From Silvibacterium acidisoli (GTDB taxonomy: Bacteria; Acidobacteriota; Terriglobia; Terriglobales; Acidobacteriaceae): 64,000 bases of DNA. This document shows, piece after piece, positions 9,473 to 17,900 of the stretch. The notes beneath the pieces are model-generated. The model saw only the letters and a list, made by a program, of their open reading frames with translations, made no database searches and was not told the DNA's origin. Where the stretch lies: contig CP085323.1 in NCBI GenBank assembly GCA_022870745.1, positions 4,154,001-4,218,000 on the forward strand, given 5' to 3'. The first letter of the stretch is position 1. Every line of letters starts with the position of its first letter. The translations under genes were made by a program, and so were the position numbers.

Positions 9473-10108
9473 CTAATTTCTCTGCGCTCTCCACGGTGCA
9501 TGCTGGCCGTGTACGCCATACATACCAGACATGCCATCGGAGGTGATCTCGCCGCGGAAGGTCAGCACATCGCGCGTGTCCGTGCTGAACTCCACGTGAT
9601 TTCCGCTGATCCACCCCTGGAGGTGGCCTCTCTGATGCGGCCCGCGAAATTTTCCTGACAGGATATTGCCGTCCTGGCTGATTTCTACCTGCTTCAACGA
9701 ACTGCCCGGCTGGCTCACGTTATACGCGTAGATTGTCCATGTGCCACTGATGTTTGCCGGTTGCTGTGGCGGCGCGGGCTGAGAAGGAGGCGCCGATGCT
9801 GACTGCTGTACAGGTGGCGGGGCTGCCTGCGCGCCTTCATTCGCATCAGCCTGATCGGCGGCGAGGCCGATCTCCTGGCTTGCCTGAAAGAGGAGTTCCT
9901 TGGCACGCTGGGCGTGTCCGCCAAGATGCGAATTGTTGTCGCGCTGCGCCTCGCTGATACGCTCGAAGGCCTGCACGAGGTTGTCTTGCGCGGCTGCGAG
10001 GTTGCCGTGCCGTGAGGGGTCAACGGTAACGCTCGGAACCTGTGCGTACGTTTTGGCGCAGCACATGGCGATCCAGCCGAGCAGTGTGAGAGTTTTCAGG
10101 TGTTTCAT
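9473..10108 (-). CDS. Secreted protein, last gene of the Grr-type peptide operon
   Basis: 211 residues with a signal peptide (MKHLKTLTLLGWIAMCC, cleavage near TYAQ). An N-terminal helical part (AAQDNLVQAFERISEAQRD, residues 40-85) is followed by a Pro/Gln/Ala linker near residues 95-118. A C-terminal beta-rich domain of about 90 residues begins ISGTWTIYAYNVSQPG and contains GNILSGKFRGPHQRGHLQG; this pattern recalls small lipocalin-like secreted domains. No enzyme motif is evident. It follows the 238-residue secreted protein by 38 bp and closes a four-gene leftward unit headed by the Gly/Trp-rich precursor. A role in handling, binding or exporting the modified peptide is possible but inferred from position only. 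Confidence 0.75.
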   Translation of the reverse strand: MKHLKTLTLLGWIAMCCAKTYAQVPSVTVDPSRHGNLAAAQDNLVQAFERISEAQRDNNSHLGGHAQRAKELLFQASQEIGLAADQADANEGAQAAPPPVQQSASAPPSQPAPPQQPANISGTWTIYAYNVSQPGSSLKQVEISQDGNILSGKFRGPHQRGHLQGWISGNHVEFSTDTRDVLTFRGEITSDGMSGMYGVHGQHAPWRAQRN

Positions 10109-10146
10109 CTTTTGCCTTTCAACATAGAAAATCGAACGCTCAGTGC

Positions 10147-10863
10147 TTAGTCCCAGATCACCGTAATGATCCTGTCGTTCTCATCGAGGAGGATGGTCAT
10201 ACGGTTGGGGTTGGAGTCGATGCTGTTAATGCCCTCCTGGGCGTGAATGACGCGCAGGTTACGAGGCAGCTCCTCTTCATGGACTGCGTCGGTGGTCGCG
10301 CCGGCCGGCAGGCCTTTGCCTTTCGATAGAAAGAGCTTGCCCTCGCAGGCGGTGCAGTCTTTCGGAGGAGGAGGAGCGGCCTCGTAGCCGGGCAGCGTGT
10401 GGAGTGAAACGCTGTTCGATGCGCCATGCACACGCACTCCCTTGAAGGGATGGCCCGGCTCGATGGTAAAGACGGCCTCGATCTCCGGGTAGGGAGCCGG
10501 TGCGGTGCTGTCTTCCGGCGCCTCAGCGACCATTGCCAGGTCGAGCATTCCATCAGAGGGAACACCATGCGTCAGCGGCACGAGCTCGGCGGCCTGCCAG
10601 CCTTCGGTTGCGGCGAGAGCGCGCACACGCACGACATCCAGCTGTGGAGCATGCGTGCTGCGCATTACTTCGACGCTGGTAATCCAGAGAACGGGAGCGG
10701 TATGTGCCGGCTCGTCTTGCGAAGCGGTTGCCGATGTCTGTGCCGCCGTCTCATGGGCGGGTGGCTGGGAGGTTGTCTGGCTGCTCTGGGCCTGCGCAAT
10801 GACAGCCCCGGCGAGTAACAACTTGAGAGTCAGGAAGGCTGCGATCTTCATTCGGGTGCTCAT
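10147..10863 (-). CDS. Secreted protein, third gene of the Grr-type peptide operon
   Basis: 238 residues starting at ATG 10863, with ribosome site GAGGAAAG closely resembling that of the precursor gene. A signal peptide ends near residue 25 (VIAQAQ), and a Ser/Thr/Gln/Ala-rich linker follows. The folded part has alternating strands and helices (LWITSVEVMRSTHAP, VRVRALAATEGWQAAELVP). A pair of cysteines lies in KDCTACEGKLFLSKGKG near residue 170, and the protein ends in LLDENDRIITVIWD. No family is recognised. It lies 29 bp downstream of the radical SAM gene, so it is co-transcribed with the maturase. The two cysteines could form a disulfide or bind metal outside the cytoplasm. Confidence 0.78.
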   Translation of the reverse strand: MSTRMKIAAFLTLKLLLAGAVIAQAQSSQTTSQPPAHETAAQTSATASQDEPAHTAPVLWITSVEVMRSTHAPQLDVVRVRALAATEGWQAAELVPLTHGVPSDGMLDLAMVAEAPEDSTAPAPYPEIEAVFTIEPGHPFKGVRVHGASNSVSLHTLPGYEAAPPPPKDCTACEGKLFLSKGKGLPAGATTDAVHEEELPRNLRVIHAQEGINSIDSNPNRMTILLDENDRIITVIWD

Positions 10864-10892
10864 GATCTTTCCTCGTTCGTCAGATTTCGGAG

Positions 10893-12083
10893 CTATCGGT
10901 AATGTCCGGCGTATGCCGTCGTCTGGTTGTGTTGAGCGGCAATCACGGCGGTGGGGTCGAGATGTTCAAAGGCCGAGAGAATCAGGTCGGCGGGTGTGAT
11001 CTGCACCAGGTTGCAGAAGGAGGTCTGAGTGCTGGCGAAGGTACCGTTTTCTGAAAGCTTGTTTACGGGCGCTCCACCACCGCAGATGGAGAAGTATCCG
11101 CACTCCTGCCGGCAGGCTTCGACGCCTGCCTGGATGTCGTCGACCATGGCTTTCATCGCGGTGCTGTGCAGCATCTGTTTCAATGAGTGCCTGTGAACGT
11201 TGCCGATGAGGAAGTCGTTATATCGTTCGTTGCGATAGCCAAGCAGCTCCGGAGAAAAGCTTCCGACATTGCCCTTGCAATCGACATTCAGCATCGCGAG
11301 CGGTTCCACCTGGTCGTTGCCGGTGTCTGCTTCGGCAGGGCGGAAGATGCGCGGGATCAGCCCGTCGATCTCGCGTATGAAATTGATTCCCGGCGCCTGG
11401 CGGGAGAGCTTCCAGAAGCGCTGGAGAAAGTGATGAAAGCGCTCCCCTACCTGCGCTCGCTCCTGCTGCATCAGTTCCGAAACATGATCGCCCTCTGACT
11501 CTTCCACGTTGAAGCAGACATCGACGATCCCCGCTTCAAGGTAGAAGGCATGCAGCTCTTCAGGCTTCTCAAGCGATGCATTCGAGAGCACTGAAATTAC
11601 GTGGAATGGAATGTCTTCTGATTGCAGGAGACGTATGCCCCGCATCGCAAGATCGAAGGTGCCTTTGCCGGAGCGTGTGACGCGATTGGCATCGTGGAGC
11701 TGCTGTGGCCCATCCACGCTTACGCCTATGCTGACACCCCATTTGCGGATCAGCTCGCACCACTCTCTTGTCAGCAGTGTTCCATTCGTCTGGAACGAGT
11801 GGCGAATCATCACCTCCGCCGGGCGAAGGCTCTCGATAAGCTCGAAGGCTGCCTCATAGTAAGAGACAGGCAGAACCATCGGCTCGCCCGCGTGCCAGAT
11901 CACCGTGATCTGCTCCCCGGCGTACGGCGACTCGAAGACACGGCGAAAAGTAGCACCGATCGTCTGAAGGCTCATCCTGGAAGTGTCATCACGCGACGGC
12001 AGGTAGCAATACCGGCAACGGATATTGCAGAACGGGGTCGGCTGCAGAACGATGGTGCGAATGTGGGTGCTGGTGCGAAGCAT
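10893..12083 (-). CDS. grrM: Radical SAM/SPASM peptide maturase, GrrM type
   Basis: 396 residues. The radical SAM cluster motif CNIRCRYC is at residues 19-26 (CxxxCxxC), followed by VIWHAGEPMVLP (GGEP-like motif) near residue 62. The C-terminal SPASM domain has cysteines in LNVDCKGN (near 285), ACRQECGYFSICGGG (near 330) and TSFCNL (near 360), which would bind auxiliary 4Fe-4S clusters. The family installs cross-links in peptides with S-adenosylmethionine chemistry. GrrM/OscB-type members form three-residue cyclophanes between an aromatic ring and a nearby beta-carbon. The adjacent Gly/Trp/Asn repeat precursor, 33 bp upstream, supports this assignment strongly. A ribosome site (GAGG) precedes the ATG. 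It acts in the cytosol before export. Confidence 0.9.
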   Translation of the reverse strand: MLRTSTHIRTIVLQPTPFCNIRCRYCYLPSRDDTSRMSLQTIGATFRRVFESPYAGEQITVIWHAGEPMVLPVSYYEAAFELIESLRPAEVMIRHSFQTNGTLLTREWCELIRKWGVSIGVSVDGPQQLHDANRVTRSGKGTFDLAMRGIRLLQSEDIPFHVISVLSNASLEKPEELHAFYLEAGIVDVCFNVEESEGDHVSELMQQERAQVGERFHHFLQRFWKLSRQAPGINFIREIDGLIPRIFRPAEADTGNDQVEPLAMLNVDCKGNVGSFSPELLGYRNERYNDFLIGNVHRHSLKQMLHSTAMKAMVDDIQAGVEACRQECGYFSICGGGAPVNKLSENGTFASTQTSFCNLVQITPADLILSAFEHLDPTAVIAAQHNQTTAYAGHYR

Positions 12084-12116
12084 TTATGTTGTCCTCGTTT
12101 TTTCAGGGCCGGTGGT

Positions 12117-12515
12117 CTACCAGTTGTGCCAGAAGTTATGCCAGCCGTTGCCCCATCCACCGTTGCCCCAACCTCCGTTACCCCAGCCTCCGTTATGCCA
12201 GCCTCCGTTGCCCCATCCACCGTTATGCCAGTTGCGCCAGCCGCCATTTCGCCAGCCCCACCCGCCGCCGAAGTTGAGCCACGAAGCTAGCATCAGCTTG
12301 GGGCCGTCTTTGTCCGTGCCTGGAAGGCCGGGCTGGTCATGAAGACTCGTGGAGACTGCCTGGCGAATTTCACTGAGCCGGTCGGCCACCGGGACAGCGT
12401 TCGTGGTGGTTTCGGAGGCATGCGCCGGGACGGCTGCCAGTGCGGACGATATCCCGATGACTCCCGTCTGAAGAAGGAGTGAAATCGCCTTCGAAGTTCG
12501 CTTTGTTAAGCTCAT
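12117..12515 (-). CDS. grrA: GrrA-type Gly/Trp/Asn-rich RiPP precursor
   Basis: The start is ATG 12515, with ribosome site GAGGGAAAG six bases upstream; the open frame extends further but without such a site. The 132-residue product has a signal-peptide-like leader (SKAISLLLQTGVIGISSALA, ending AHA), a spacer with IRQAVSTSL, and a C-terminal core of about 50 residues. The core is built of short repeats: WRN, WRN, WHN, WGN, WHN, WGN, WGN, WGN, WHN and WHN, ten W-x-N triads separated mostly by GG. In the established GrrA/OscA family such aromatic-x-Asn triads are the sites of cyclophane cross-links. The product is probably modified in the cytosol by the adjacent maturase and then secreted. Its biological role is unknown. 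Confidence 0.9.
   Translation of the reverse strand: MSLTKRTSKAISLLLQTGVIGISSALAAVPAHASETTTNAVPVADRLSEIRQAVSTSLHDQPGLPGTDKDGPKLMLASWLNFGGGWGWRNGGWRNWHNGGWGNGGWHNGGWGNGGWGNGGWGNGWHNFWHNW
12123..12262 (-). repeat. Coding tandem repeats of the grrA core
   Basis: Imperfect 12-15 bp units (complement of CCTCCGTTGCCCCA and CCTCCGTTATGCCA) encode the GGWGN and GGWHN steps. They look like direct repeats on the plus strand but are in frame with the precursor gene and are not a CRISPR array or noncoding satellite. Confidence 0.8.
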
Positions 12516-12804
12516 GATCTTTCCCTCGATGCAGATCATAGGCACAGCGATGGACATCAAAAATCCGTGACTCTACACGGTTGCCAGTGTGGCGCTACAT
12601 GGCGAAGCCGTGTGGTTCCGCATGCGCCATTTGCAGGGCCGGAGCCGTTCCGAGACTGTCAAGAAATTTCTTCGAACTCTCAAGCTTTGGATCGATGGGA
12701 TAGTTTGTGCGGGAGGAAGCTTCCCCAAGATTCTTTTATTTCTGCGGAGCAAAGAAACTGTTACTCTGTTCGCGATTTGCTATCCAGCCCGCGAGCCGCT
12801 GCTT
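12516..12804. promoter_or_regulatory. Divergent intergenic region between grrA and the response regulator
   Basis: 289 bp without a supported gene separate the leftward peptide operon from the rightward response regulator, so it should hold both promoters. An open frame runs through from 12589 in phase with the regulator, but it has no recognisable protein content. I could not identify convincing -35/-10 boxes. A GGAAGCTTCC palindrome at about 12716-12725 is the only small dyad noted. Confidence 0.4.
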
Positions 12805-13488
12805 ATGAACGATCTCATCCGCGTGTTTCTTGCCGACGATCATCCGGTTGTTCGCCGAGGTTTGAAAGCCACGATCGAAGACGATCCCCGTCTGCGGGTG
12901 ATAGCCGAAGCGGTGGATGGCGACGATGCTCTGCGCCAGATCGCTGAACTCAATCCTGCGGTTGCAATCATCGATATAGATATGCCCGGTCTCAATGGAA
13001 TGGGTGTAGCCCGCGAGCTTGTGAAGCAGGGCGTCGAAACGCAGGTTATCTTCATGACCTTCCATGCGGATGAAGACCTGATGCGAGCGGCGATGGAAGT
13101 TGGCGGCAAAGGGTATCTGTTGAAGGGTAGCGAAACCGAAGAAGTCTGCGCGGCCATTCATGCTGTCTGCGCGGGACGAACCTACATCGGGTCGAAGATG
13201 GCTGCTGTGCTGCTGAACCGGAAGAAAGAGTCGTCAGGTCCTGCGCCTCTCGATCTGAAGATCCTGACGCAGACGGAGAAGAAGATCCTGCGGCTGATTG
13301 CCGATGGACTCTCGAGCAAGGAAATCGGCGATGAGCTCAAGATTCACTACCGCACAGTAGAGAATCATCGTACAAATATGTGCCGCAAGCTGGAGATCGA
13401 GGGCGCCAATGCTCTGGCTCGCTTCGCACTGCAGAACCGCGCCGCCCTTCAGGAACGGTTGTATGAGGCGCACCCCGGAACCGTGTAG
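12805..13488 (+). CDS. NarL/FixJ-family response regulator (orphan)
   Basis: Start set at ATG 12805, where the receiver domain begins (MNDLIRVFLADDHPVVRRG). The receiver has the acidic pair D11/D12, the phospho-acceptor in AIIDIDMPG (D57), the Thr/Ser of VIFMTFHADED and the Lys of GYLLKGSE. The C-terminal LuxR-type helix-turn-helix is LTQTEKKILRLIADGLSSKE ... HYRTVENHRTNMCRKL, a DNA-binding output. It is 227 residues, the normal length for this class. No histidine kinase lies next to it. It is divergent from the Grr-type operon across 289 bp and could regulate it; that is only a positional suggestion. Confidence 0.92.
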   Translation: MNDLIRVFLADDHPVVRRGLKATIEDDPRLRVIAEAVDGDDALRQIAELNPAVAIIDIDMPGLNGMGVARELVKQGVETQVIFMTFHADEDLMRAAMEVGGKGYLLKGSETEEVCAAIHAVCAGRTYIGSKMAAVLLNRKKESSGPAPLDLKILTQTEKKILRLIADGLSSKEIGDELKIHYRTVENHRTNMCRKLEIEGANALARFALQNRAALQERLYEAHPGTV

Positions 13489-13614
13489 TACCGCACGCCT
13501 TCTGCGTGTAGAGACACGGATTGGAGCGGGATCGGCTTCAGGCTACCTTCAGACAACGTTGACGCGAACAATTTCGTTCGCTCGCAAAACAAAAAGTTGA
13601 AGGAAAGTTTAGCC

Positions 13615-14160
13615 ATGTTCCGCAATGTTATTTTCTGTGCAAGTATTCTCTGCGTTATTCCGGCATTTGCTGCCCAGGATGTCGTGAGTGGAGTAGCCGG
13701 TTCGGTGAAGTCTGTCGATCGCGCCGGAAAAGTCATGGTCGTCGAAACCAGGGACGGTGCCGTGCACACGTTTCATTACACCGGCAAGATTGCAGTGCAT
13801 GTTGGCGACGACAGCCGCGATGCGGCCAGGGACAGCCTGCGCGGCATCGACAAAGGATCGAAGGTTGCCGTTCACTACACAGTATCCGGAGCCCGCGAAA
13901 CCGCTCATGAGGTAGACCTCGTGGGTGACGGCGGACTGAAATCGGCGAAGGGTGTCGTCAAGGGCGTAGACAAGGGCACCCGCAAAATTGTTGTCGACAC
14001 AGGCGATGGTGCGGCGACCACGTTTCGCCTGAGCGAAAACGCCACCGCCGATGCGGCAAGGGTGACCGCGAAGGAAGCCGACAAGGCCGCCAGGGTGACC
14101 GTGTACTACACCGAAGATGCGGGCGAAAAGACCGTTCATTTCATCGATCGCGCATTCTAA
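13615..14160 (+). CDS. Secreted protein with two internal repeats
   Basis: 181 residues from ATG 13615 (AAGGAAAG upstream), with a signal peptide MFRNVIFCASILCVIPAFA. The mature protein is a tandem duplication. Repeat 1 runs from VAGSVKSVDRAGKVMVVETR to ARETAHEVDLV, and repeat 2 from AKGVVKGVDKGTRKIVVDTG to GEKTVHFIDRAF. Each has strand-helix-strand character, a DGA(V/A)xTF core and an Ala/Asp/Lys-rich helix before a V-Y-T strand. This resembles small OB-like or DUF5666-like periplasmic beta domains, but I do not assign a family. It lies between the response regulator and the DUF4239-like gene, all rightward. Confidence 0.75.
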   Translation: MFRNVIFCASILCVIPAFAAQDVVSGVAGSVKSVDRAGKVMVVETRDGAVHTFHYTGKIAVHVGDDSRDAARDSLRGIDKGSKVAVHYTVSGARETAHEVDLVGDGGLKSAKGVVKGVDKGTRKIVVDTGDGAATTFRLSENATADAARVTAKEADKAARVTVYYTEDAGEKTVHFIDRAF

Positions 14161-14199
14161 AGCCGGTGCGTTTTAACGACGCTCATCCAGACGAACGAC

Positions 14200-14961
14200 A
14201 TGCTGACATATCTCCAAACATCCGGCGTCGCGCTGCTAAGCGTGGTATTTGCCCTCAGCCTCGTACTTGTACTCGACCGCCGGATGGAAAACACCACGCG
14301 GAAGCGAGCCAACGGTGTCAACGGCTGGCAGCTCAGTATCCTCGGCGCAATTTATGCCGTGGTGCTTGGGTTCATGCTTTCCGACGGCTGGATTGCGTAC
14401 CAGAGAGCGATCGAAGACGTAAGGGCCGAGGCTTCCGCGGTTCGCATGATCGATCGTGTGGCGGGCCTTATGCCTGCTTCCTGCGCCGCTTTGCTGCAGC
14501 AGGAGACGCAGAACTATGTCACGAACGTGATCGATTACGAATGGCCGGCCATGGAAGCGCATAGCGCGAAGCTGTTGTTAAAGCCGAAGCTCAGCGGAAT
14601 GTGGGTAGCCCTGGGTAGTTGCGAGGTGCACGACCAGTCTGCCCGGACCAGCGTCATCCAGGCGCTTGCCGATCTGCAGAGCAGGAGAGACGCCCGCGTT
14701 CAGGACTGCGAAGATCATCTTCCCCTCATCACCTGGGCAGTCCTGCTACTCGGCGGAGTCAGCGTCGTCATCTCTTCGTGCCTGCTGAGCAATGAACGGC
14801 GATGGGTTCACTACTTCCACGTTGCCTCTCTGACGATGCTCATCTCGGTTTCTCTGCTTGCGATATCGGATCTCGACCGGCCATTCGAGGGAGCTACCCA
14901 TATCGAGGTGACGCCGTTTCGAATTGTGCAGGCCGAGATACAGGCGCAGAGTCACCCTTGA
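14200..14961 (+). CDS. DUF4239/bestrophin-like membrane protein
   Basis: 253 residues with two N-terminal membrane segments (ALLSVVFALSLVLVLDRR and ILGAIYAVVLGFMLSDGW). An extracytoplasmic or cytosolic helical region with RAEASAVRMIDRVAGLMP follows, then two C-terminal membrane segments (WAVLLLGGVSVVISSCLLS and HVASLTMLISVSLLAISDLDRPFEG). The arrangement and the final motif SLLAISDLDRPFEG are characteristic of DUF4239 proteins, which are distant relatives of bestrophin channels. Ion transport is a family-level suggestion and not shown here. It begins 39 bp after the duplicated secreted protein and may be co-transcribed. The convergent STAND gene ends 25 bp beyond its stop. Confidence 0.8.
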   Translation: MLTYLQTSGVALLSVVFALSLVLVLDRRMENTTRKRANGVNGWQLSILGAIYAVVLGFMLSDGWIAYQRAIEDVRAEASAVRMIDRVAGLMPASCAALLQQETQNYVTNVIDYEWPAMEAHSAKLLLKPKLSGMWVALGSCEVHDQSARTSVIQALADLQSRRDARVQDCEDHLPLITWAVLLLGGVSVVISSCLLSNERRWVHYFHVASLTMLISVSLLAISDLDRPFEGATHIEVTPFRIVQAEIQAQSHP

Positions 14962-14985
14962 GAAGAACCAATCCTTCTCCCGCTT

Positions 14986-17900
14986 CTACTGCGGAATACC
15001 GAGAGCGGTAAGTTCTGCCTGCGCTTTATTCTTGTCTCCTGCTTCCAGAGCGTCGAAAAGGCCTACCCACTCAGTGGAGCTTTGCGCGAACGCAGGACTT
15101 TCGGTGATATAGCGCTTGGTTCCGGCAAAGCTCCAGGTGCTCTTCTCAAGTTCCGCAACGTCCGTGCGGAGACGATGTCCTTCCGCGAGCGCCGCATCCC
15201 GTCTCTGGTCCGCAGACAGACAGGCGAAATCGAGAGCAGTCATCACCAGGCGCATCTGCTTGTCAGCGGTCTTTTCTCTATCAAGCGTGGCGAGCGCGGA
15301 GCAGGCTTCGAACCGGGACGTAGTCAGATGACTCTCGACAAAGTCATCGATGCCGCCGCCGGATTCGACCAGTTGAGCGTTAAGTTCGAATGCCCGGTCG
15401 AACTGAAAGAGCTTGTCATGCAGGATCCCGACTTCGAGCTCCAGAATATTTGGGGCAGAGGGGTCAAGCTTCCGGGCTTCCTCCAGATCCTGGGCCGCCT
15501 CCGCCCATTTCTCTTCTTTGATCAGGGTCTGCGCCACAACCAGCTTGGTTTTGGCGCGTTCATTCGGCTGCGCTTTCTCATCGGTCGCCGCTGTAACAGT
15601 TTTGTCCTTGTCCGTAGCGGCGTTGAATGCGTAGATGGTAAGTTCCCGGAATGAGACTTTATTGTCTTTCGCGATCTTCTGCAATTTGTGAAAGGATTCG
15701 ATCACGGCTGCAGGAAAAGTGCCGCCGCGCGCCTGTTTCAGCCATATCACCTGATCGTCGATGCCCTCATAGGGATACTCCGGTGGCCAGTCGCGGATGT
15801 AAACGTTAAAGGGAGCCTTAACGCCGCTGAAGTCGGCTGGAATGGTGAAGCGTTCGAGGATTTGCTTTTCAGACAAGGAATCGAGTTCCGCGGCTTTTTT
15901 AGCATCCTTACTGACGCCAAACCCATCCTGGTACATCCTGGACAGTAGTTTCGTGCTTGGTATGTCGCCCCAGTATGAAGCTGACTCTATGATCGGAAGC
16001 GCTTCTTTGTACCGGTGTGCTTCAAACAGCGACTGCCCGGAGACCCGATCGCTCTCAAGGATAGATTCTCTGAGGTAGATATCCCACGGATACCTGGCGA
16101 GAACGGGCGAACATACTTTTTTGACCCGGGCGATGTCATGCTGAACCAACTCCACCTTGCCTTCCGCAGCATAGAGCTTCGCTCGTTCCGAATAGTTACT
16201 GCAATACGCCGCATAGTCTTCAGAAAAGCTGGATGTATCGTTCATCACTCCAGCTTTATCGAAGCCAGCGATAGCGGAAGAGAGATAAGCGATGGCTTCT
16301 TTCCGCTGCGCGGGATCGTCCTTGAGCATTCCAGCGATTTTTGCTGAAACCTCTGCAGCGACATAGGCGAAACTGGGCGCCTTGGGGAAGGCGTTGAGCG
16401 TCGGGGCGATTGCCTCTGCGATATCTCTGTAGAATTCAAGCTCGATTGCCTGGTTGGGAAAATCGGATTGCTGCAGGGAGTTGCAGCAGGAATCGTACAG
16501 GTTCCTCAACTCGGTCGTATTGGATTGGAATAGTGTTCGGCCACTCAAGGCCCTGACCATATATTCTTTCGCCGCGATTGCATGGGCGAACTGGATATTG
16601 CTTACCTGAGTCGCCTGTAGTCCGTTGCTTTTCTTGTCGGCTTCCAGTGAATCCGTCTCTGCAAGAAATGTCTCGAAGCGAGCCATGTCCAGCAGCAAAG
16701 CCTGGTTCTTTGGATCCATCTTCAGACCTATCCGGGCGATCTCCTCAGCCTGACCTACTTTTTCTTTTGCCTGGTCATAGTCGCCTTTCACCCGCACATC
16801 CCGAGCCTGATCCATGAGACATTCGATACGTGCTTGTATCGATCGAGAATCCGAAGGCGCAGTCGTGAAGAGCTGATCGGCGAGCCGGCATGCCTGTATC
16901 GCCAGGTATTGTTTTTCAGATCCCTCGGCATCTCGCGAGCGGTTTCTGTAGGTTGTGATTGTGAAGTATCTCGTATCGATGTCTTTATCTGAATCGGACG
17001 CGGCCAATGCACGCTTAGCGAGGTTCACTGCCGTCAGAGAATGTAGCTTCTCAATGTTGGCCTCATTGTGATCCGCAGCGTATCTTGCTTCTGAATTTTC
17101 CCGCCGGCTGTAAGCAATGAGCAGGGGATAGCTGAGAGCTTCGGGATGGTGAATGTCAGCAACCTTTGTCATCTCGCGGAGCACATCCGCGCCCTTACTG
17201 TCTTCGCCGATGTCGAACAGGAACCAGGCGTAGCGAGTGCCGGTATTGATGAAGTTGGTTAGAAGCGGCTCGGGTATCGGATGATGGGAGGCAAGCTCTC
17301 CGGCAATCGCCTTTCGGCCTTCGTCGAATGCCATGCTGTAGCTTGTCAATGCCTCGTTGGCGTCTCCCACTGTTTCAAATGACTGCCCTCTCCGGTAGTC
17401 GTCGCGCGCGATATCGCTGGCCGTAACCGTCTCAGGATGGATGTGGTACATGTCCATCTGGTAGCCGGCCAGCGTTTTCATCAGCGCCGATTCGAGATCA
17501 CTTGCTCCGACCACACCTTTGTAACGCTGGACGGTGTCGCTCACGTCCTTCAGCACCGCGGCGGTGCGGCGTACCTCGCTTTGTGCTGCATCTCTCTGCT
17601 GCTTGGCCTCATCGCGTGCCTTCGAGGCCTCGGCACTCTCGGCGACCAGATTTGCCTTTGTTTCCTTCAGTCTTTGAATCGAGCGGTAGTCCAATATGCC
17701 CAGCAGAACAAATATCGCGAGCGCTATGGCGAGGCCGGCGACAAAGCCGCGCAGGCGATTGCGCTCGGTTATCTCCTGCTGCCGTGCGGTCTCGAGGCGT
17801 TGTGCTTCTGCCTCGCGGCTTGCGGTGAGAAAAGACCGCACCTGCTCAAACTGACCACCCTGGCGCTTTACCCATGCCGGATTCGGCGAGGCAGATTCCC

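Noticed and set aside
8833-9546. 237-residue plus-strand frame opposite the Cys/Met-rich protein
   Set aside because: No signal peptide, motif or ribosome site, whereas the minus-strand frame has a clear signal peptide and operon position.
12123-12262. CRISPR-like direct repeats
   Set aside because: Units are 12-15 bp, imperfect and in frame with a coding region, with no spacers or cas genes.
11972-12290. Open frames on the plus strand and in other phases over the grrA repeats
   Set aside because: They exist only because the repeat unit lacks stops in several phases; the minus-strand frame has the signal peptide, ribosome site and family core.
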